Shown piece by piece: positions 33,961 through 48,500 of a stretch of 64,000 nucleotides of DNA (its first letter is position 1; the number at the start of each line of letters is the position of its first letter). The stretch covers positions 124,001 through 188,000 of the forward strand of contig JAGYXB010000439.1 of NCBI GenBank assembly GCA_022495005.1. Direction: 5' to 3'. The notes below the pieces were generated by a model, which worked only from the letters and a program-made list of their open reading frames with translations, was not told the origin of the DNA and did no database searches. The position numbers were made by a program, and so were the translations under genes. This DNA is from Rhyacophila brunnea (taxonomy: Eukaryota > Arthropoda > Insecta > Trichoptera > Rhyacophilidae).

Positions 33961-35441
33961 AATATCAAACACACATTGAATTTAGGGCGCGGAGAATGTC
34001 GTAACGGTGAAAATATATGTGGGGGAGGGTTTTAGTTCCAGAAACGACTGTCGTGGCGTAGACGACTCGACATAAAGGTCATACTGTAACAAACAAACGG
34101 TGTATTGGAGCGATGACTGATGGGCGATGGCAATACGGTAGGTACCTACAACACTATTTGCAGTCACGATAACTATTGGCAGACAACAAGAAATCGGCGA
34201 TAACAGGAAGTCGCTATAGTCGCATCGCATGTAGAAGAATTCTAGTCACGTACCTGTCATGGCGGCAACGGATGTATCGGCTCTTCTTTTAGATGCGACT
34301 CCTATTCTTCTTCGCAATAAACCTAAGTTTTACTAATAATCATTCTAACATCACTCCTGATAGCTTTAGACATATTTTTATTATGAAAAGCTTCCAATTA
34401 CGTAAATTGCCAGGTCCGTACACCACGGGAGCGTAAAATGAAATGATAAATTTGGGAGCGTCCCTCATTTGAAAATGGAAGTGCGCTTAGCTACACTGGA
34501 GGGGTTGTTAGTTCACAGTTTTTACACGTGGACAAGAAGTTCTTGTTTGACAGTAGTGGCGGGTTTCAGTACGCGACCAAAATAAATTACAATTACATTT
34601 TTAACTCCTACAACTCAATATTCATTCATATTTGACTCATGCAAACTTTCAAGTTTTATTTAAAAAAATTAGGTGTGTAGGTATACACAAAAAATTCCTT
34701 TCTTCGCTACGTCTATGAAATTAATAGGTACATACCTTCAATATAAATGACATTTTTGGAGTTATTGGTAAATTCATTTTAAATATAAAAATAATATACT
34801 CAATAAGAAAACGTTATTAAGTATTTAAATTATTTATTAATACATATATTGATTATAATATAAAATATAAAGATATAATTATACATAATCATAAAAACAA
34901 TGATGGTTTTGCTGTCATTATAATATGAAATATATATATATATATCCGGGGAAGTCATTATGATTTAAATTTGATACAAAAAAGAAGTAACTAGGTATCT
35001 GCCAAATGGACAGTACACCTTCTTACGCAGAATATCGCGTTGACAATCAATGATGACCTACAATAATAATGCACCTTACAATAATTATTGAAGCGATTCG
35101 GTCACAGTCGGTTAGATGTGATTTTCACAATTTTATTTTTCTGGTATAAACAAGTATTTTCACTGTTCCTCTTAAAGGTGAATTAATACTCTACCTACCA
35201 GAGGCTCCTAAAGGAAAAATAAGAAGCTTAAAATTAAATACACAGTCTTAATAATTTACAATTTAAAGTGTTTTAATTTTAAAAAAATATCTAAAAACAT
35301 TAAAAATATTTTATATTTAAAGTGATATAAGTAAATAAAATTTTATGGTCACAATTATTAGTGAAATTTGGTTTATTAAGTTTTCTCTAATTTACTAATC
35401 TAATTACAAATCTTACTAATTTAATTACAATAAGGATTTGA

Positions 35442-35747
35442 CCAAGGACGTGCCAAGCGAGAGTGTTGGGCAGCAGGATTCCGGGGGCGCCGAAATACAC
35501 AGAAAATAGATTTTATAGTACCTATGTATATAATATTTATTATTAAAAATATTATATTATCTATATTCAATTCAATTAAGAAAACTGAACTTGATATTGA
35601 AATATAAGTAAGTACCTACATGTGCACAAATCAATTTTCGATCATGATAAAATCATTCTGTTATTTATAAAAAAATATATATATATGTGGGGGGGGGGGC
35701 AATTTTGCGTCGGCACCCGGGCGGCGACTACTCATGGTGTGGCCTTG
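35442..35747. mobile_element. MITE family E, short copy
   Basis: CCAAGGACGTGCCAAGCG at the left, GGTGTGGCCTTG at the right, with GGCACCCGGGCGGCGAC as in the other copies; internal part deleted. Confidence 0.6.
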
Positions 35748-36142
35748 TTTTTGATTAATGCATAGTTTTAATGTTTTTTATATTTATTTTAAAAATCGAT
35801 TTTTGTAAAAAATGAAAATGTATATAACTTAAAATCCTTGTTAATTCCTCTATGGCCGTTGTATGTAAAAGTGGCTCCTGATAATAGAGAAGGTTAATGA
35901 TTAAATAATTAGCTACATTCCATTTTGCATTTCAGGTTCATTTGAAGGAGTCTTGTGCTCTGAGATATTATGTTTTTCATGGTCTCCCTGAGATATATTG
36001 GGATATCATTACTTAAACGACAATCATTTAAAATCGCAAATACAAAATAAGCACAACGAAAAAACAGGCCGCCATGTGCAATATATTTACAATGTATATT
36101 ATGTTCAATGTTGCCAATGCAAAGAATATAAACAATTCTCTA

Positions 36143-36148
36143 TTTATT
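36143..36148 (-). terminator. Candidate HGSNAT polyadenylation signal
   Basis: AATAAA on the minus strand, about 70 bases after the stop codon. This is the first canonical hexamer beyond the coding region. Confidence 0.45.
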
Positions 36149-36215
36149 AATTATTCAACTATACTAAAAAATGTTCTGGAAGTAACTTTTTAGTCCAAAA
36201 TCTTTGGTCATTATT

Positions 36216-36510
36216 TTAAATTGCGAAGAAGAATTTATTCCTTGCTAAAACAACCGCCACTAGAATCCATAGACAAGTTCCCCAGACGGATTCGACGAGG
36301 AAGATGAAGTGGGTCCTCATTCCGTCCACGGCCCAGTGGAAGGGGAACATTGCCCAGCAGATCGAGTGGCCGAAGTACATGATGATCGGGTTCATGCCTG
36401 GCTGAATGAATGGCGACCCGTCCCACCAGTGGGCCACATCTATCAGCATGTAGCAGATTGAGAGGACTACCAGGGCGAAGCAACTGGTCACCAACACAAA
36501 TGACAAGGAC
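36216..36510 (-). CDS. HGSNAT: HGSNAT exon 10
   Basis: TTCTAG acceptor; completes W465, then residues 466-562 and TAA. Contains SLSFVLVTSCFALVVLSICY, then GSPFIQPGMNPIIMYFGH, and three hydrophobic segments. Confidence 0.93.
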
Positions 36511-39500
36511 CTAGAATAAATTAAGTATTGTGATGATCGTTTTATCAGGGTTATCGTTCTCTGCCGAACACAATTTTTTAATGGTTTTCGTTGCGTATGG
36601 TTTACAGTAGCTTATATAAGCCGGTATTATGTTGTATATTACTTACTAATAATTATATTGTTCAATACCTCTTTTAGGCAGTAGATATTTGTGTCGCTAG
36701 ATTTCAGAATCAGCCAAGTCTATAATAGATGAATAGAAGAAAAACAGCTTTTTGTTTTCTCAAATACACAGTCACAAGGGTGAAAGTTTATATCATTTAG
36801 AGTAAGTATAGAATATTTAAAATCAATAAATTCCACATTTTGAAAATGCAGAAATGTTAGAAAGCAGTAGTTTTTTAGCAATTCACAAAAAAGTAAAAAA
36901 AAAAAATACCTAAAGGTGGACTTGGCTGATTTTGAAATGTAGCGACACATTTGTGTATAACAACATAAGATTATAAATAAAAAAAAATCTCAACTAAAAA
37001 TGAAAAATGTAATACAGAGAAGAAATGCATCAAAAAAGTACTTTGTTTCATTGTAATATTGGTGTTTCTCTAATGCCCTGTTATTAATATCAATGATTAA
37101 ATCAGGGTTGCGAGGAGTTGATTTGTAGAATTAAATAGTTGGGTCGAGATCAAGGATTATTTTACTAAAATAATAAGTGCTACTACGTACTGATTGTATT
37201 CGAAGAATTGTAACTAGCACTACCATCGTAATTCGCAATTCAGTGCCATGGCCTTCGTATATTAATCTTTGTTTTCTACCATTCCTAAAGACTTCGTATA
37301 TTTAAATAATGATAATATTATAATTCATTAGTTTGACTCTGCATATGCTATACTAGCTAGGTATAAATACAATAAAACAATCAGTGACGTCCCATGGATG
37401 TAGGCAGATAGAGCGTCGCTTGGGGGCGGCAGTTACTCGAAGGGCGGCAAATCGAGGAGAATCATTCCGTATATATAGAAATAGCTACCTAAACTTAGTA
37501 ATAACGAAAATATCTTTCCTTTAATAAATTCAGCTCACTGGCTGGAAACAAAATGTATTAATTACTGACTGTATCTTTTTGGCGAGTTCGCGATGTCTAG
37601 TTTACTTCCGCTGCCCTTCGACGTCCGTGGTGACAAGAAACGACACCGTGCACGGATGATACAAAATACTGTAGAAAAAAATGGGGCGAGATTTTGGCGC
37701 TGCCCAGGGGCGGCATTTTGTCTAGGGACTGAAACTCAATCCCAATCCCAAGTCACTGAAAACAATCTATGGCAGCGGTTTCCAACCTGGGAGGCGCGAT
37801 CTATTGCCAGGGGAGGCGCCAAAATTTTTTAATAAATTAATTTTTATACCATAATATCTACAAATAAATAAAAATTCATATCTTAACGTAACAGTGAAAA
37901 TTCAGTGCATGAATGTTTATTTTAATATATAATACATAATACATATATTTAAATCCTATTAAAAATATTTGGAGCGGAGAAATTTAAAAATGGCGCTTTT
38001 GCAAACGCTCTGTTTCGGTAATGCACAAAACGACCGCTGGTTGCATGAAAACAATAACCTCAAATTTAAATGTCACTCGTAGCTAAAGTGTCAACTGAAG
38101 CTTGTAGGCAGGGTGTGATATTGTTTTTTTAAATTGTTTTTGACGTGATTTCTTTAATATAATATAACAATAATACATGTCTCCACTTTTACATGATTTC
38201 TACGCCAGATATATTGAAGCAAACAAAAATCTATTTCCTGAGTTCTTGGTTAGTTTGCTAATGCATTTTACATATTATTTTATTAATAGTAAAAAAAGTC
38301 GCCTGCGGCGCTGCTTTATTTCAGGACTATTAAATATATGGGTGAAAGATCTTGGCCTGTGGGCCCTATTCAGTATGTGGAGCCCATGATAGAATCAATT
38401 ATTTTTTGTCAATGATGAACGATGATGAATTTGGTTGACTTCTACTAAAATTGATTGTGGTAATAAACAAGCTCATTCGTCGCATGAAAAAAATATTAGT
38501 TAAAAAATGAATTTAATATAAGTAAGTAGTAAAAACTTGTGTGTTAAAAAAGTGTCTGTATTATTTAATGAAATAAAGGGGGGAGGCGCCAAGATTAGAT
38601 TTTTTTTAAAGGGAGGCGTAGTAACATAAAGGTTGGAGACCACTGATCTATGGGGAATGGGGATTGATGAAATTATGGACCTCTTATACTACGGTGGCGG
38701 TTTTGTATGAAGCCGATGATGAGGTCGCTTCATCAAAAAGATTATAACAAATTAATAATAATCAAAGTATAAATAAATTTCGGCAATATAACGTTTGCTG
38801 TATTTTTCACACTCAGTGGAGGTTTATCCGCAATAAAATGTTCACAATAAAATTCTTTTCATATTTTGTTTTTTCTAATTTGGTGATAAGCGTTGGTATC
38901 TTTTTATTATTTAATATATTAAGTAGGTAGGTATGTAATTTATCATTATAACCAGATCTGTCTTTCAAAATTGTCATGAACGCATTGCAAGCATTTAGAC
39001 ATTTAAGGATTAATTATAATTACGTTTCTTTTTCGATATTAAATGACTAAAAATGGAATGAGAGCAAATTAATTATCGGCCTCTATTTTTCAATATAATT
39101 AGCTGTTGTCGCAGTATTATTTTTGTATTTAGATTAGTCGATGATACTTACATGACGTGTGTGACGTAGAAGCCCTGTCAATCAATCATACTATTATCTT
39201 AATGGAGATATAATACGTTCAGTACAAAATAAAGAAGGTATTAATAAAATTTGTGTAGGTGTTTTCTGCGATGTTTATTAAAATAATTGACTTCCAATTA
39301 AGGCGAAATGTTTAAAATTATGGTCAATTATCATTGTATTTGTACTTATATTGTTAGATATACCTACATGTGTCTTGAATTTTGACAGCAATTATTGTAT
39401 AAAACTAAAATATAGGTAGATACCAAAAGTATTAAGTAAGAATGCAGAATGCTCCCAATTGCATATTTTAATGCCAGATACAGCAGTAGGTACCTATCTT

Positions 39501-42500
39501 TGCGGTCGTTTAGCGGAGGTATTTTATCGTAATCTTACGTAAATCCATTTTATCTCTCCATGAGAAATACTGCGTTTTATAAGCGAACTATGAAAGCATT
39601 GTATCAGTTACCTATTATCTAGATTATAGACTATGGATCAAAATTATACGTATTTTGTAAACAGCATGACTAGGAACTGTTTTTAAAGTTCGCAAATGTT
39701 TTACAGAGTCTACAAAATGAACGAGGGCCTCAAGCAAACGTTTGTTGTAATGAATGCATTATTAAAATGACATTTGAAAGTGACAGATGAAGCAGCAATT
39801 TTGAATGACGTGTGACGTCAGATTGCTTACGTCACAAACAGTGTTATACGCTATATGGTGGAAAATCGGTTAAATAGCTTATAAATAATTAGGTAATTTC
39901 ATACATATGACCCTTACTCTTTAATTGAGGGTTGACCGTAATATGACAATGTTTGTTATCTTACTTTATATGAAAAATCTACAAAAGATGATCTATTATA
40001 ACTAAATGATCGCTAAAGTGGATAATATTCGACGTTATTGAAGTACCTATCTATTATTTTTCGGAAAAAATATTTTTAATGAAAATCAAAATAATAAATA
40101 TTAATAGAAAAGTAATAGCATAAAATAAAGATCGACAGAAGAAAAAAACGAAACACAGTATATTTGAATTTGAAAGGAAAAATATTTCAAATCTGAACTC
40201 CAATGGAAATTTTTCAATTAGCTGTTAATAAGAATATATTATAAAAGAAGTAGACGAAAGATCCTAAGAAAAAATAGAAAAGGAAATAATATGGTCACAC
40301 ATAAACATAGGTCATAGATACTCTCATTTTTAGAAGGATCGAGATCTGACCATAATAATGAATGGGCATGATAAAACTATATCCACTAGTGACTAGGGTA
40401 TTTTTAAATGTTTGATATTTCTATAAGATGGCAATTCATAAACTGAAATCACTGCTGGTAAGTATCATTCTTAAAACGATTTTTGTTAAAATTTCAGTCA
40501 GATCCGATGATTTAAAAATATAAATCACTGGACTAGCTGTATAACTCTAAAAGAGTTGAAATATATTTTTTTTTCATCCTACAAAATGTGGCTTACTTAA
40601 CTTTAACAAAATTTTAATAAATATTCATTAGATGTGTCAATATTTCGTTATCTTACCATAAGTTTTTATTTAATGGTATTGCTCCATCTTCTTTGGAAAA
40701 TCCACAGAGGATTCCTCCTAAAAGGCCAAATATGACGGCCCATGTTAGCCATCTTGGAATCAGTTGTTTCCAGTCTTTATGGTGGAGCATAGTGTTACCA
40801 GCCTGTAGTCCGAAGAAGACGTGCACAATCGACATCAGACATCCTGAAAGAATACTCTCGCATTAGTATCAACTTGATAATATAAAGAAGAATATTATAT
40901 ATTTTTTAAATGTAAGAGATTTTCGAGGTAGGTACGAGTAAATTATTAACAATATGGATACATTCGGTAAATTACCATTTTGCTTCAAAGTGGCGCATAT
41001 GGGCATAGGTACAAGGAATAGTTTTTAGGTATTTTTTCAACCCAAAATACCTATTTGGGAGAACAAGACAAACTCTGGGTTACGTTGAAACTAATAACAC
41101 TACAACCTTTAATAAATTATACACTATAATTAATGTTCTCACTCGATTCATCCTCAAACCATCAAATTGTGGATAAGGCGTGTAGATTGAACCCTACTTT
41201 CCTAATAAAACATCATATTTCCTTACAATTTGCAAGACGGTAATGAAATCGTTCTAATGATTACACCAACAGACGAACCGAAATATCAACTACGAGACAT
41301 TTCAAAAATCACAGCGATATGCAGTAATCGATTCCCTATAAAGGTCTACGCACACTATTAAATTAGGAAATTTGCAATTAATTTGAACGGTCATATTGAC
41401 CTATTAGGATTGTAGAAAATATTTGACAACAATCAAACAAAACATACGGGGTATTGCGCTTATCGTGGCAATAATGTTGCCGATCTCTAGTAGAAAATAG
41501 CCAATAGAATCTTGTACCACAGAATAAGTTTAAAAACTTACCAAATACTCCCTCAGGGTCGAATGAGCCAGATTGGTAAACAGTTTTGGCTGTGGGATTT
41601 TGGTAGATGTGATTATCTCCCAGTACAGCGAGATCAATATGCTTGAATGCTCCACCGATGCAGTTCTTATTGGCCCAATCATCCTGCTTCCCCCCAGCTC
41701 CTAAATATCCACTAAAATCAAAGGAATAAATAGGTTTTTATTATGATTATTATAGTAAGTATCGGATATTATGAAATTGGTATTAAAATTTTGTAGTAGG
41801 CACGAATTATTATAATAACGTTATCTTCAGCTTGACTTTATAAAAATATTACAGAAATCATAATATAGTTTTATTGTTTATTCATTGTATAACAAATATT
41901 TAATTAAAATATTATAACCCTTTTCAATTTAATTATATCCATGATCTGTCTGTTGATCTAATGGTCGATATATAATATAACAGGTATATAATTATAACTG
42001 TTGTGATAGACAATTTTACGAACCGGAGCGCTCGATAATTTTCCGAAAATATTAACAGTCATCTAATTTTATGACAGATTTTTTTTTTTTATGAGAAATG
42101 GATGTCAGCCACTTGCTCAACCTATTAGGTCCATATCCTGACACACACAAATTGAAAAACAATATGTGTACTTGCCAGACCTAGGATTCGAACCTGGGAC
42201 TTTATAGTCGGCTTTATAGTCCAACGTTTATGCCGCGCGGCCACCGTGGGCGTTCCACAAACTTCCACTCTGTGGAGGCCCATATGATCCTATCAGGATC
42301 GGACATGGTCGGAATTTTTTTTTTATGAAAATGTGTGTTTGATTTCTTGTTATTATGGCGTATCTACAGTGCTCGAAATGGAAAATTTCACGAACAGGAA
42401 CGCTCTATAATTTTCCGAAAAAACGGTATGCTTAATTTTTTTCTTTACATACGTACGTACGTTGGATGTATAAATGCAACAATAAACTTTGAACTTCTTA

Positions 42501-45500
42501 CGCGGATGTATATTGAGCAAGTGGGCAAGGATTGTCAGCGCCGCAGGCGAAAGAACCTCGTCTCAACAAAGTATACCGTCAAGAATTGTATTATTCTTTA
42601 CTCTTACTTTATCTACCACCCATAATCAGCAGGCATGTTACTTCTACCACCACTCGTCACTGCTTATAACTTATATTACTGTCTCATTTGGGATAGTTCA
42701 GTTTGTTAATTAATTAAACTTAAAAACAACATATCCACATACCTACCATAAAGATTCAAATTAAAAATTAATTTACATATAACAAATTTTACAGATTATA
42801 GATTCAAGACGAGCACAGAATATTTAAAAAAAAATTAAAGAAATAGTATTAAAATAGTGTTTAAAAATAAAGAAATAGATGCAGCAACTATTAGAAAAAA
42901 TAGTAAGTACCTACCTATACAGAGACGAGTAAATACAAAATTTATACAGTACATATCTGTATACCGATAGAGCTAACTACGCCATTTAATTATTTAAGAA
43001 GTTATCAAACTAAGAATTTATAAATCGTTCACATAAACTCGTTCTCACGCAGGAGGAATATACCAATATCCGAAGCGATTTGGTTGAACACAGTGTGTAA
43101 GCGTTCTTAAGATAAATCAATCGGATAAAGCCATGGATGGCATCCACACAGCTTCAAACAAAGGATCCTCAAAGATTTCTTTTGACCCTTCTCCACCATA
43201 AGGGCCATTAGGCCATACCTACTTCTAAGAAAAGCTTCAAGCCATCATCACCAAACTACGTAATTATAGCATTTTAAATTACCAATGGTGTATCATTAAT
43301 TATCGGCTTTTGAGCTTTGAGAATCGATGTCTCCGCCGAATCTTAGGGGTACATTGGTACGACCGCGTTACAAATACCCGAGTTCGTGAGCACAGCAGCC
43401 TTCGGTGATTGAAGTTATCACGAAGAGACGATTTACGTGGCTGGGACACGTATTCCGGATGCCGCCAAAGAGTGCGGCACTTCGTACCCTTGTGGCACAG
43501 CCTCAAGGGTTCCATCGCCGTGGCCGCCTCTCCCTCACCCTGCAGCGTTGCTACAAAAGCGACCTATTTGCTGCAGGTCTGACGTGGCGGGAGGCTCATG
43601 GCGATGGACCGAGGGAAGTGGCGCCAATGCTTGCCCTATGCCCCAATATTAAGACATGACAGGGTAGAAGAAGAAGTATCATTAATTATATAAGATAAAA
43701 CATGACGGAAGGTGCAACTCGAGTTGCTAAACACGATTCCTATAGAATAATATAAAATTGTCATTAATCAGTAGGTACCTACCTATATTCAACATTATAA
43801 GGACTAATATTGTAGTGTATGTATATACCTATACCATAGGCCCCACATCGTGAAGCTGGCCCCCAGGCTAGGATCTTTGGTGGGGCCCCCTTCTTATCGC
43901 TAAGAATAAAGGCAGTATGTACGGGGTAACAATAATCTGTATATTTAGTGTTTTATTGTATATTTTAAAACATCCATACGAATTATGGAGATGTCGAGTA
44001 TTGATAAACAATTAAGAATTGTTTCGTATAACCACATAACTATAAATAATAGTATTGTAAGAAAATTCTTTTTTTACTATTAAAGCAAATTTGTGATGTG
44101 TGTTTATCTCACTTATCTGGTCGATTCGCCTCGCCGGGCTCCTCCTGAGCACGGGCTCCCAGGCTAGAGCCCTTTCAGCCCCTCGTTGTGGAGACCATGA
44201 CATATATGTTACAATGATGATGCTTTGGTTACCATTATTGTAATATACGTACACTTACCACCTCAGATTAAAGAACTTACCACCGTATTTATTTAATCTA
44301 TGACTACCATCTAAAATTATTTGTTGTCCGCACTGAACACGTACCTACCTAATTTGTGAGTGTATTTTAAACTAAACGATTCAATTTGTGATGTTTGTCC
44401 TTACCTAGTCTCATTATAGTCATTATTATTGCCACGGTGATGAATAATGATAATACAGAACAATAATTTATTATTATGATAGTAATAAAATTTTATTGGA
44501 GGATCTTTTTTTTTAAAACAAATTTACAAACAAAAATTAACTAAAAGTTCTCTACATAGTAGGTATCTATTATTTCTATTTTTTTAAAGTAGCAAGTTAC
44601 AACGTATGTAATAACACAATAGAAACGTCCCTTAAAAATAAACTAATTACGGTAGGCTATTCAATAGTTTCATACCAAAAACATTTTTGTAGGAAAATGG
44701 CATAATGGTGCATTTATTTATTACTCATTGTAAAAATAAGGGTTTACGACACGTCATAAATATTTTTAACACGTCGAGTCAATTGTCGAAATGACATTGA
44801 ATCAGAAAACCCTGTTTCAACTGTATTGTCGATCTTAAATGCTTATCGGAGTGAATTCTTAATTTTTTAGCAGATTTACACGAAGTACCTACTACTTAAT
44901 TAAACCTTCATAAAATTTATAAATATCCACTCATATTTATCATTTTCAAAACGAAAAAATTCTGCTTGTGGCCACTGGTCAACAGCATTATATGTTAAAT
45001 CAGTTTGGATACCAACGACAAAAAATATACTTATATGTAATATATAGAAAGGTATCGCCTCCTGAGATGTTTAACCAAATTTCAAGAGAACAAATTTAAA
45101 TAATACAAAATGTTTTAAAAAACAAGGATTATCACTAATAAGTAGATTTTAGCGGAATTGTACGATTTAAATTACCAAACTTTATCATATTAATTTTACC
45201 ACCGAAAATTTTGCCCGCAAAAATAGACGTGGGTATAAAATTAACACGGCGATTAGATGGCGATGAAAATAAATAAGTTTTATCACTCACAATAAAATAT
45301 AAGTAATAAATTAGTAGGTAAGTAAATTCGCAATGCATACCAGTCAAAGGTAAAAGCGAGACTGTACTGAGATATTTCATACTTTAGAAATTATTATACA
45401 AATATGTAGGTGCCATCTTTATTTTTTATTGAATTTAAGTTATTTAAGTACAAAAGGTTTTCAAACAATGTCAGCAAAGGCACAATTCTTTTGTAGCTTG

Positions 45501-48500
45501 CAGCTGTAGTTACTTTTTTATGTAAGTATGCAATTATTTGGAGTGTTTAGACAATGCATTTAGACACGGATGTATCGACACAAAAAAGAAAATTGAAAGA
45601 AATTTAGGGATGTCATAAATTTTATTTTTAACCCTTGCACGCCCGGCATGACATAACTTCGTTAATTTTTAATTTTGAGAAAAACTTTAAAAGATACATT
45701 CATATATAATTATCTCAATCTAACGAACCGCAACGCAATTTTAAATGAATCCACGAGCCGGAACGGTATATTTTGGAATTCCACGAACCACAACGGCGCT
45801 CCGGTGCGTTCCTGTCCATTTCGAGCGCTGCGTATCTAGCTCAGATTGTATGAACCGGAACAGCGTTCCGGTGTGTTTTGGTCCATTTCGAGCCATGATC
45901 CTACCATTATATCAATAATTGAATAAATACCTACTACAGACAATATAAAACGTTACAGCAGAATACGTACGTTGGGCACCCTGGTACTGGAAGGAGAAAG
46001 GTTATCGTCAAATGTATCGTCAGAATTGCCATCATTATAAGCCATTGAGGGGCAAGTTCTATGATGTCGAAAAACATTTTATTATATTTACCCTAAAACG
46101 ATAAATGTGTGTATGTTAATGATTTATATTAAAATATCGAACATTATACAATAGATGATGCAGATAATTAAAGTGACATGCTAACCCTAACCTGTATTTC
46201 TTGTTGATTCCTGTTGGCCAAGAGAAAAGCAATAGAGCCGACAACATAATAAGCTATTCCAAATCGTTGTAGGACTCCAAATACCCTCATGTTGTATAAG
46301 GTCGTTCCGTATATAGTGTTTAATGCAACACCTATCAGGAATAAAATACACGATCGCTGAAAAGGGATTTTCATGTTGAATCATAAATAAAAATATACAA
46401 ACACATTATGTATGGGTAATCAATGAGGTTGGATTATTTCGCTGCGCTCATAGAGATGCCCTTACAGTTTAAAATCGTACATTGCCTACCTTTAATTTGG
46501 GCAAACCTGCACCATAAACTCATTGGCCGAAAATAAATCCATATAAATCAATCAACACTTCGTTGTCTGCGTACCATATAATATTACGCATACGCCGACT
46601 ACTGAATGCTTTCCGAATGGTCATAAATTATTGTGTATGCATCAAGTCTCCACGAAGGTCTAAAGGTCTATCCTATATGGTAAGGCCTTTTCCACATGGC
46701 GCGTTTTGACTCGAGTGCATTCTAGGTACACGTGACCTTATTGAGCCGTCCACACGCACTCGCGCCGTGGCGATTGTCGCGCGCGGTCGAGATACAGGTG
46801 TTCACATGCACTAGCGGCGAATCGCGGCGAGACACGCGCCATGTGGACAAGGCCTAAATCAATGGTCTTAATAATGTAAGTACCTTCACAATATTATTTA
46901 TTTCCTTATAGAAACATACAATCTAAACCAGCCACTGTTACCATGTTATCATATGTTTCAAGTTTTTGTTTGCGTATGGATGCTTTCGTCAGTTTCGTTT
47001 TTATTTTCAATATTGTTAATTTAATTATATATTATTTTTGTTTCCTCGTACTTTCATAATATTTCATTGACAAATATTTTTTCAGGACTGAAAATCTTAG
47101 TGTGGAGCTATACAGACATGTTAACTAAATATTTACTAGCCCCCTTACCCGAAATATATTCCATAAAGCATTTGACTTAGGAACCTTCTTCGCCACAAGA
47201 GATTTTACTGATATCGGTATGCATACACCCATTATCCACATGAAGAAAGGAAATACGAGATCTCCAATAGTCAGACCATTCCATGTAGCATGCTCCATCC
47301 ACCAATATCTACCAGCACCATCATTCACGAAGATCATCAAAACGATGCTCATTCTAAAACAATACATTAAATTAAAAAGAAAGACACTTCTATATTGTTA
47401 CCTATGCCAAAGTATATGAATAACGGATGCATGTAATAAATTTTATTTTTGCATTCAACTTTATGACACGACATATTTCATTCAAGCCATCGAATAGGTT
47501 CAGTAGTATTATAATACTATAATATTATATGGATAAAATAATGGTACAACTAAAAAAACTTGCCCACGAAATGTGTCCAAAGATTTTACTCTTCTTCTGA
47601 CAGGTTTTTTCTCTTCTTCTTTTGGGGCATCTTTGGTTTTTATAATCATGTTCCGGATTCTGGGGTAAAATTTGCACAATATTGCCAATCCAATGAGAAC
47701 AAAAAATACTAGTAGTATTGCTAAAATGGTAAGTACAAGAAAAATTTTGATAAAATTACTTTGATTAATATATATATTAATATACTTAGTAATGTTACAA
47801 TTTGTATATTGATATAATATAAAATATAAATAATCTTACGCAAATAAATATTGACGGGTGGCCGCTCCTCGGTAAAAACGCATGACTTTTCGTCAATATC
47901 TAAATTGTATACTCCGAATTCCCCCATTTCAGGCCTGAACTGGCAGATCATATCACTGAAAAATTAAAAACATTAATTTATTTTAAAAAAGAAGAAAACT
48001 TTGCTTAAATGAATGATAGCAGTAATTAATTATTATACTGGGAAACATCCCTTCACTTGTTCGACTTCTTCTCTCAAAGCGTAGCAAAGTTTTGTTTTGT
48101 ATGGATGCATTTTCATAGCAACAAATCATTAGTATTAACCGCCGTTTCAGACATTAGTATTGAAACTTGTCTACAGTGGCGTGCGTATTGGGGTAAGGGC
48201 CAGGCCAACACCCAGGCGTTTTCTCATATGCTCATTTTGCATAATAATATTTTTTTAAATACTCAAACATTTCTTGAATGTTAGAAAATCTATAAATTGA
48301 ACATGTGATTTTTACCCGTAAAAATCCACCTAATTGACCTACATACCTACAATTTTAAGGTTGCGTCATATTTTGTTACGATAATGTAATATAAATATTA
48401 TAATTAAGCTATCCAAATTAAGAAAAGGTCTGATAATTAAAAAAATATGTAAGTAACACTGTTTTTTAACATCCATCAATTCAAAAACGGAAAAATATAC

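Larger units (their letters stand above)
22371..34910. repeat. Tandem duplication, unit 2 (about 12.5 kb)
   Basis: Same order and orientation as unit 1. Unit-2-only insertions: 22825-23170, 25598-25834, 25960-26429, 29394-30159, 31703-31944 and 32494-32751. Beyond 34910 homology to unit 1 ends. Confidence 0.9.
34911..36215. other. Intergenic, between unit 2 and the HGSNAT 3' end
   Basis: A/T-rich, no gene seen. It contains a TA microsatellite (34928-34945), a MITE family E copy (35442-35747) with a run of ten G at about 35690, and the HGSNAT polyadenylation signal. Confidence 0.7.

Noticed and set aside
36235..36483. 82-residue minus-strand ORF
   Set aside because: Shadow frame of HGSNAT exon 10.
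42180..42250. tRNA gene on the minus strand
   Set aside because: Clear box B, but it is the head of the dispersed SINE with the same body as 13765 and 27498.
43437..43652. 71-residue plus-strand ORF
   Set aside because: Shadow frame of the LINE pol tail at 43405-43659.
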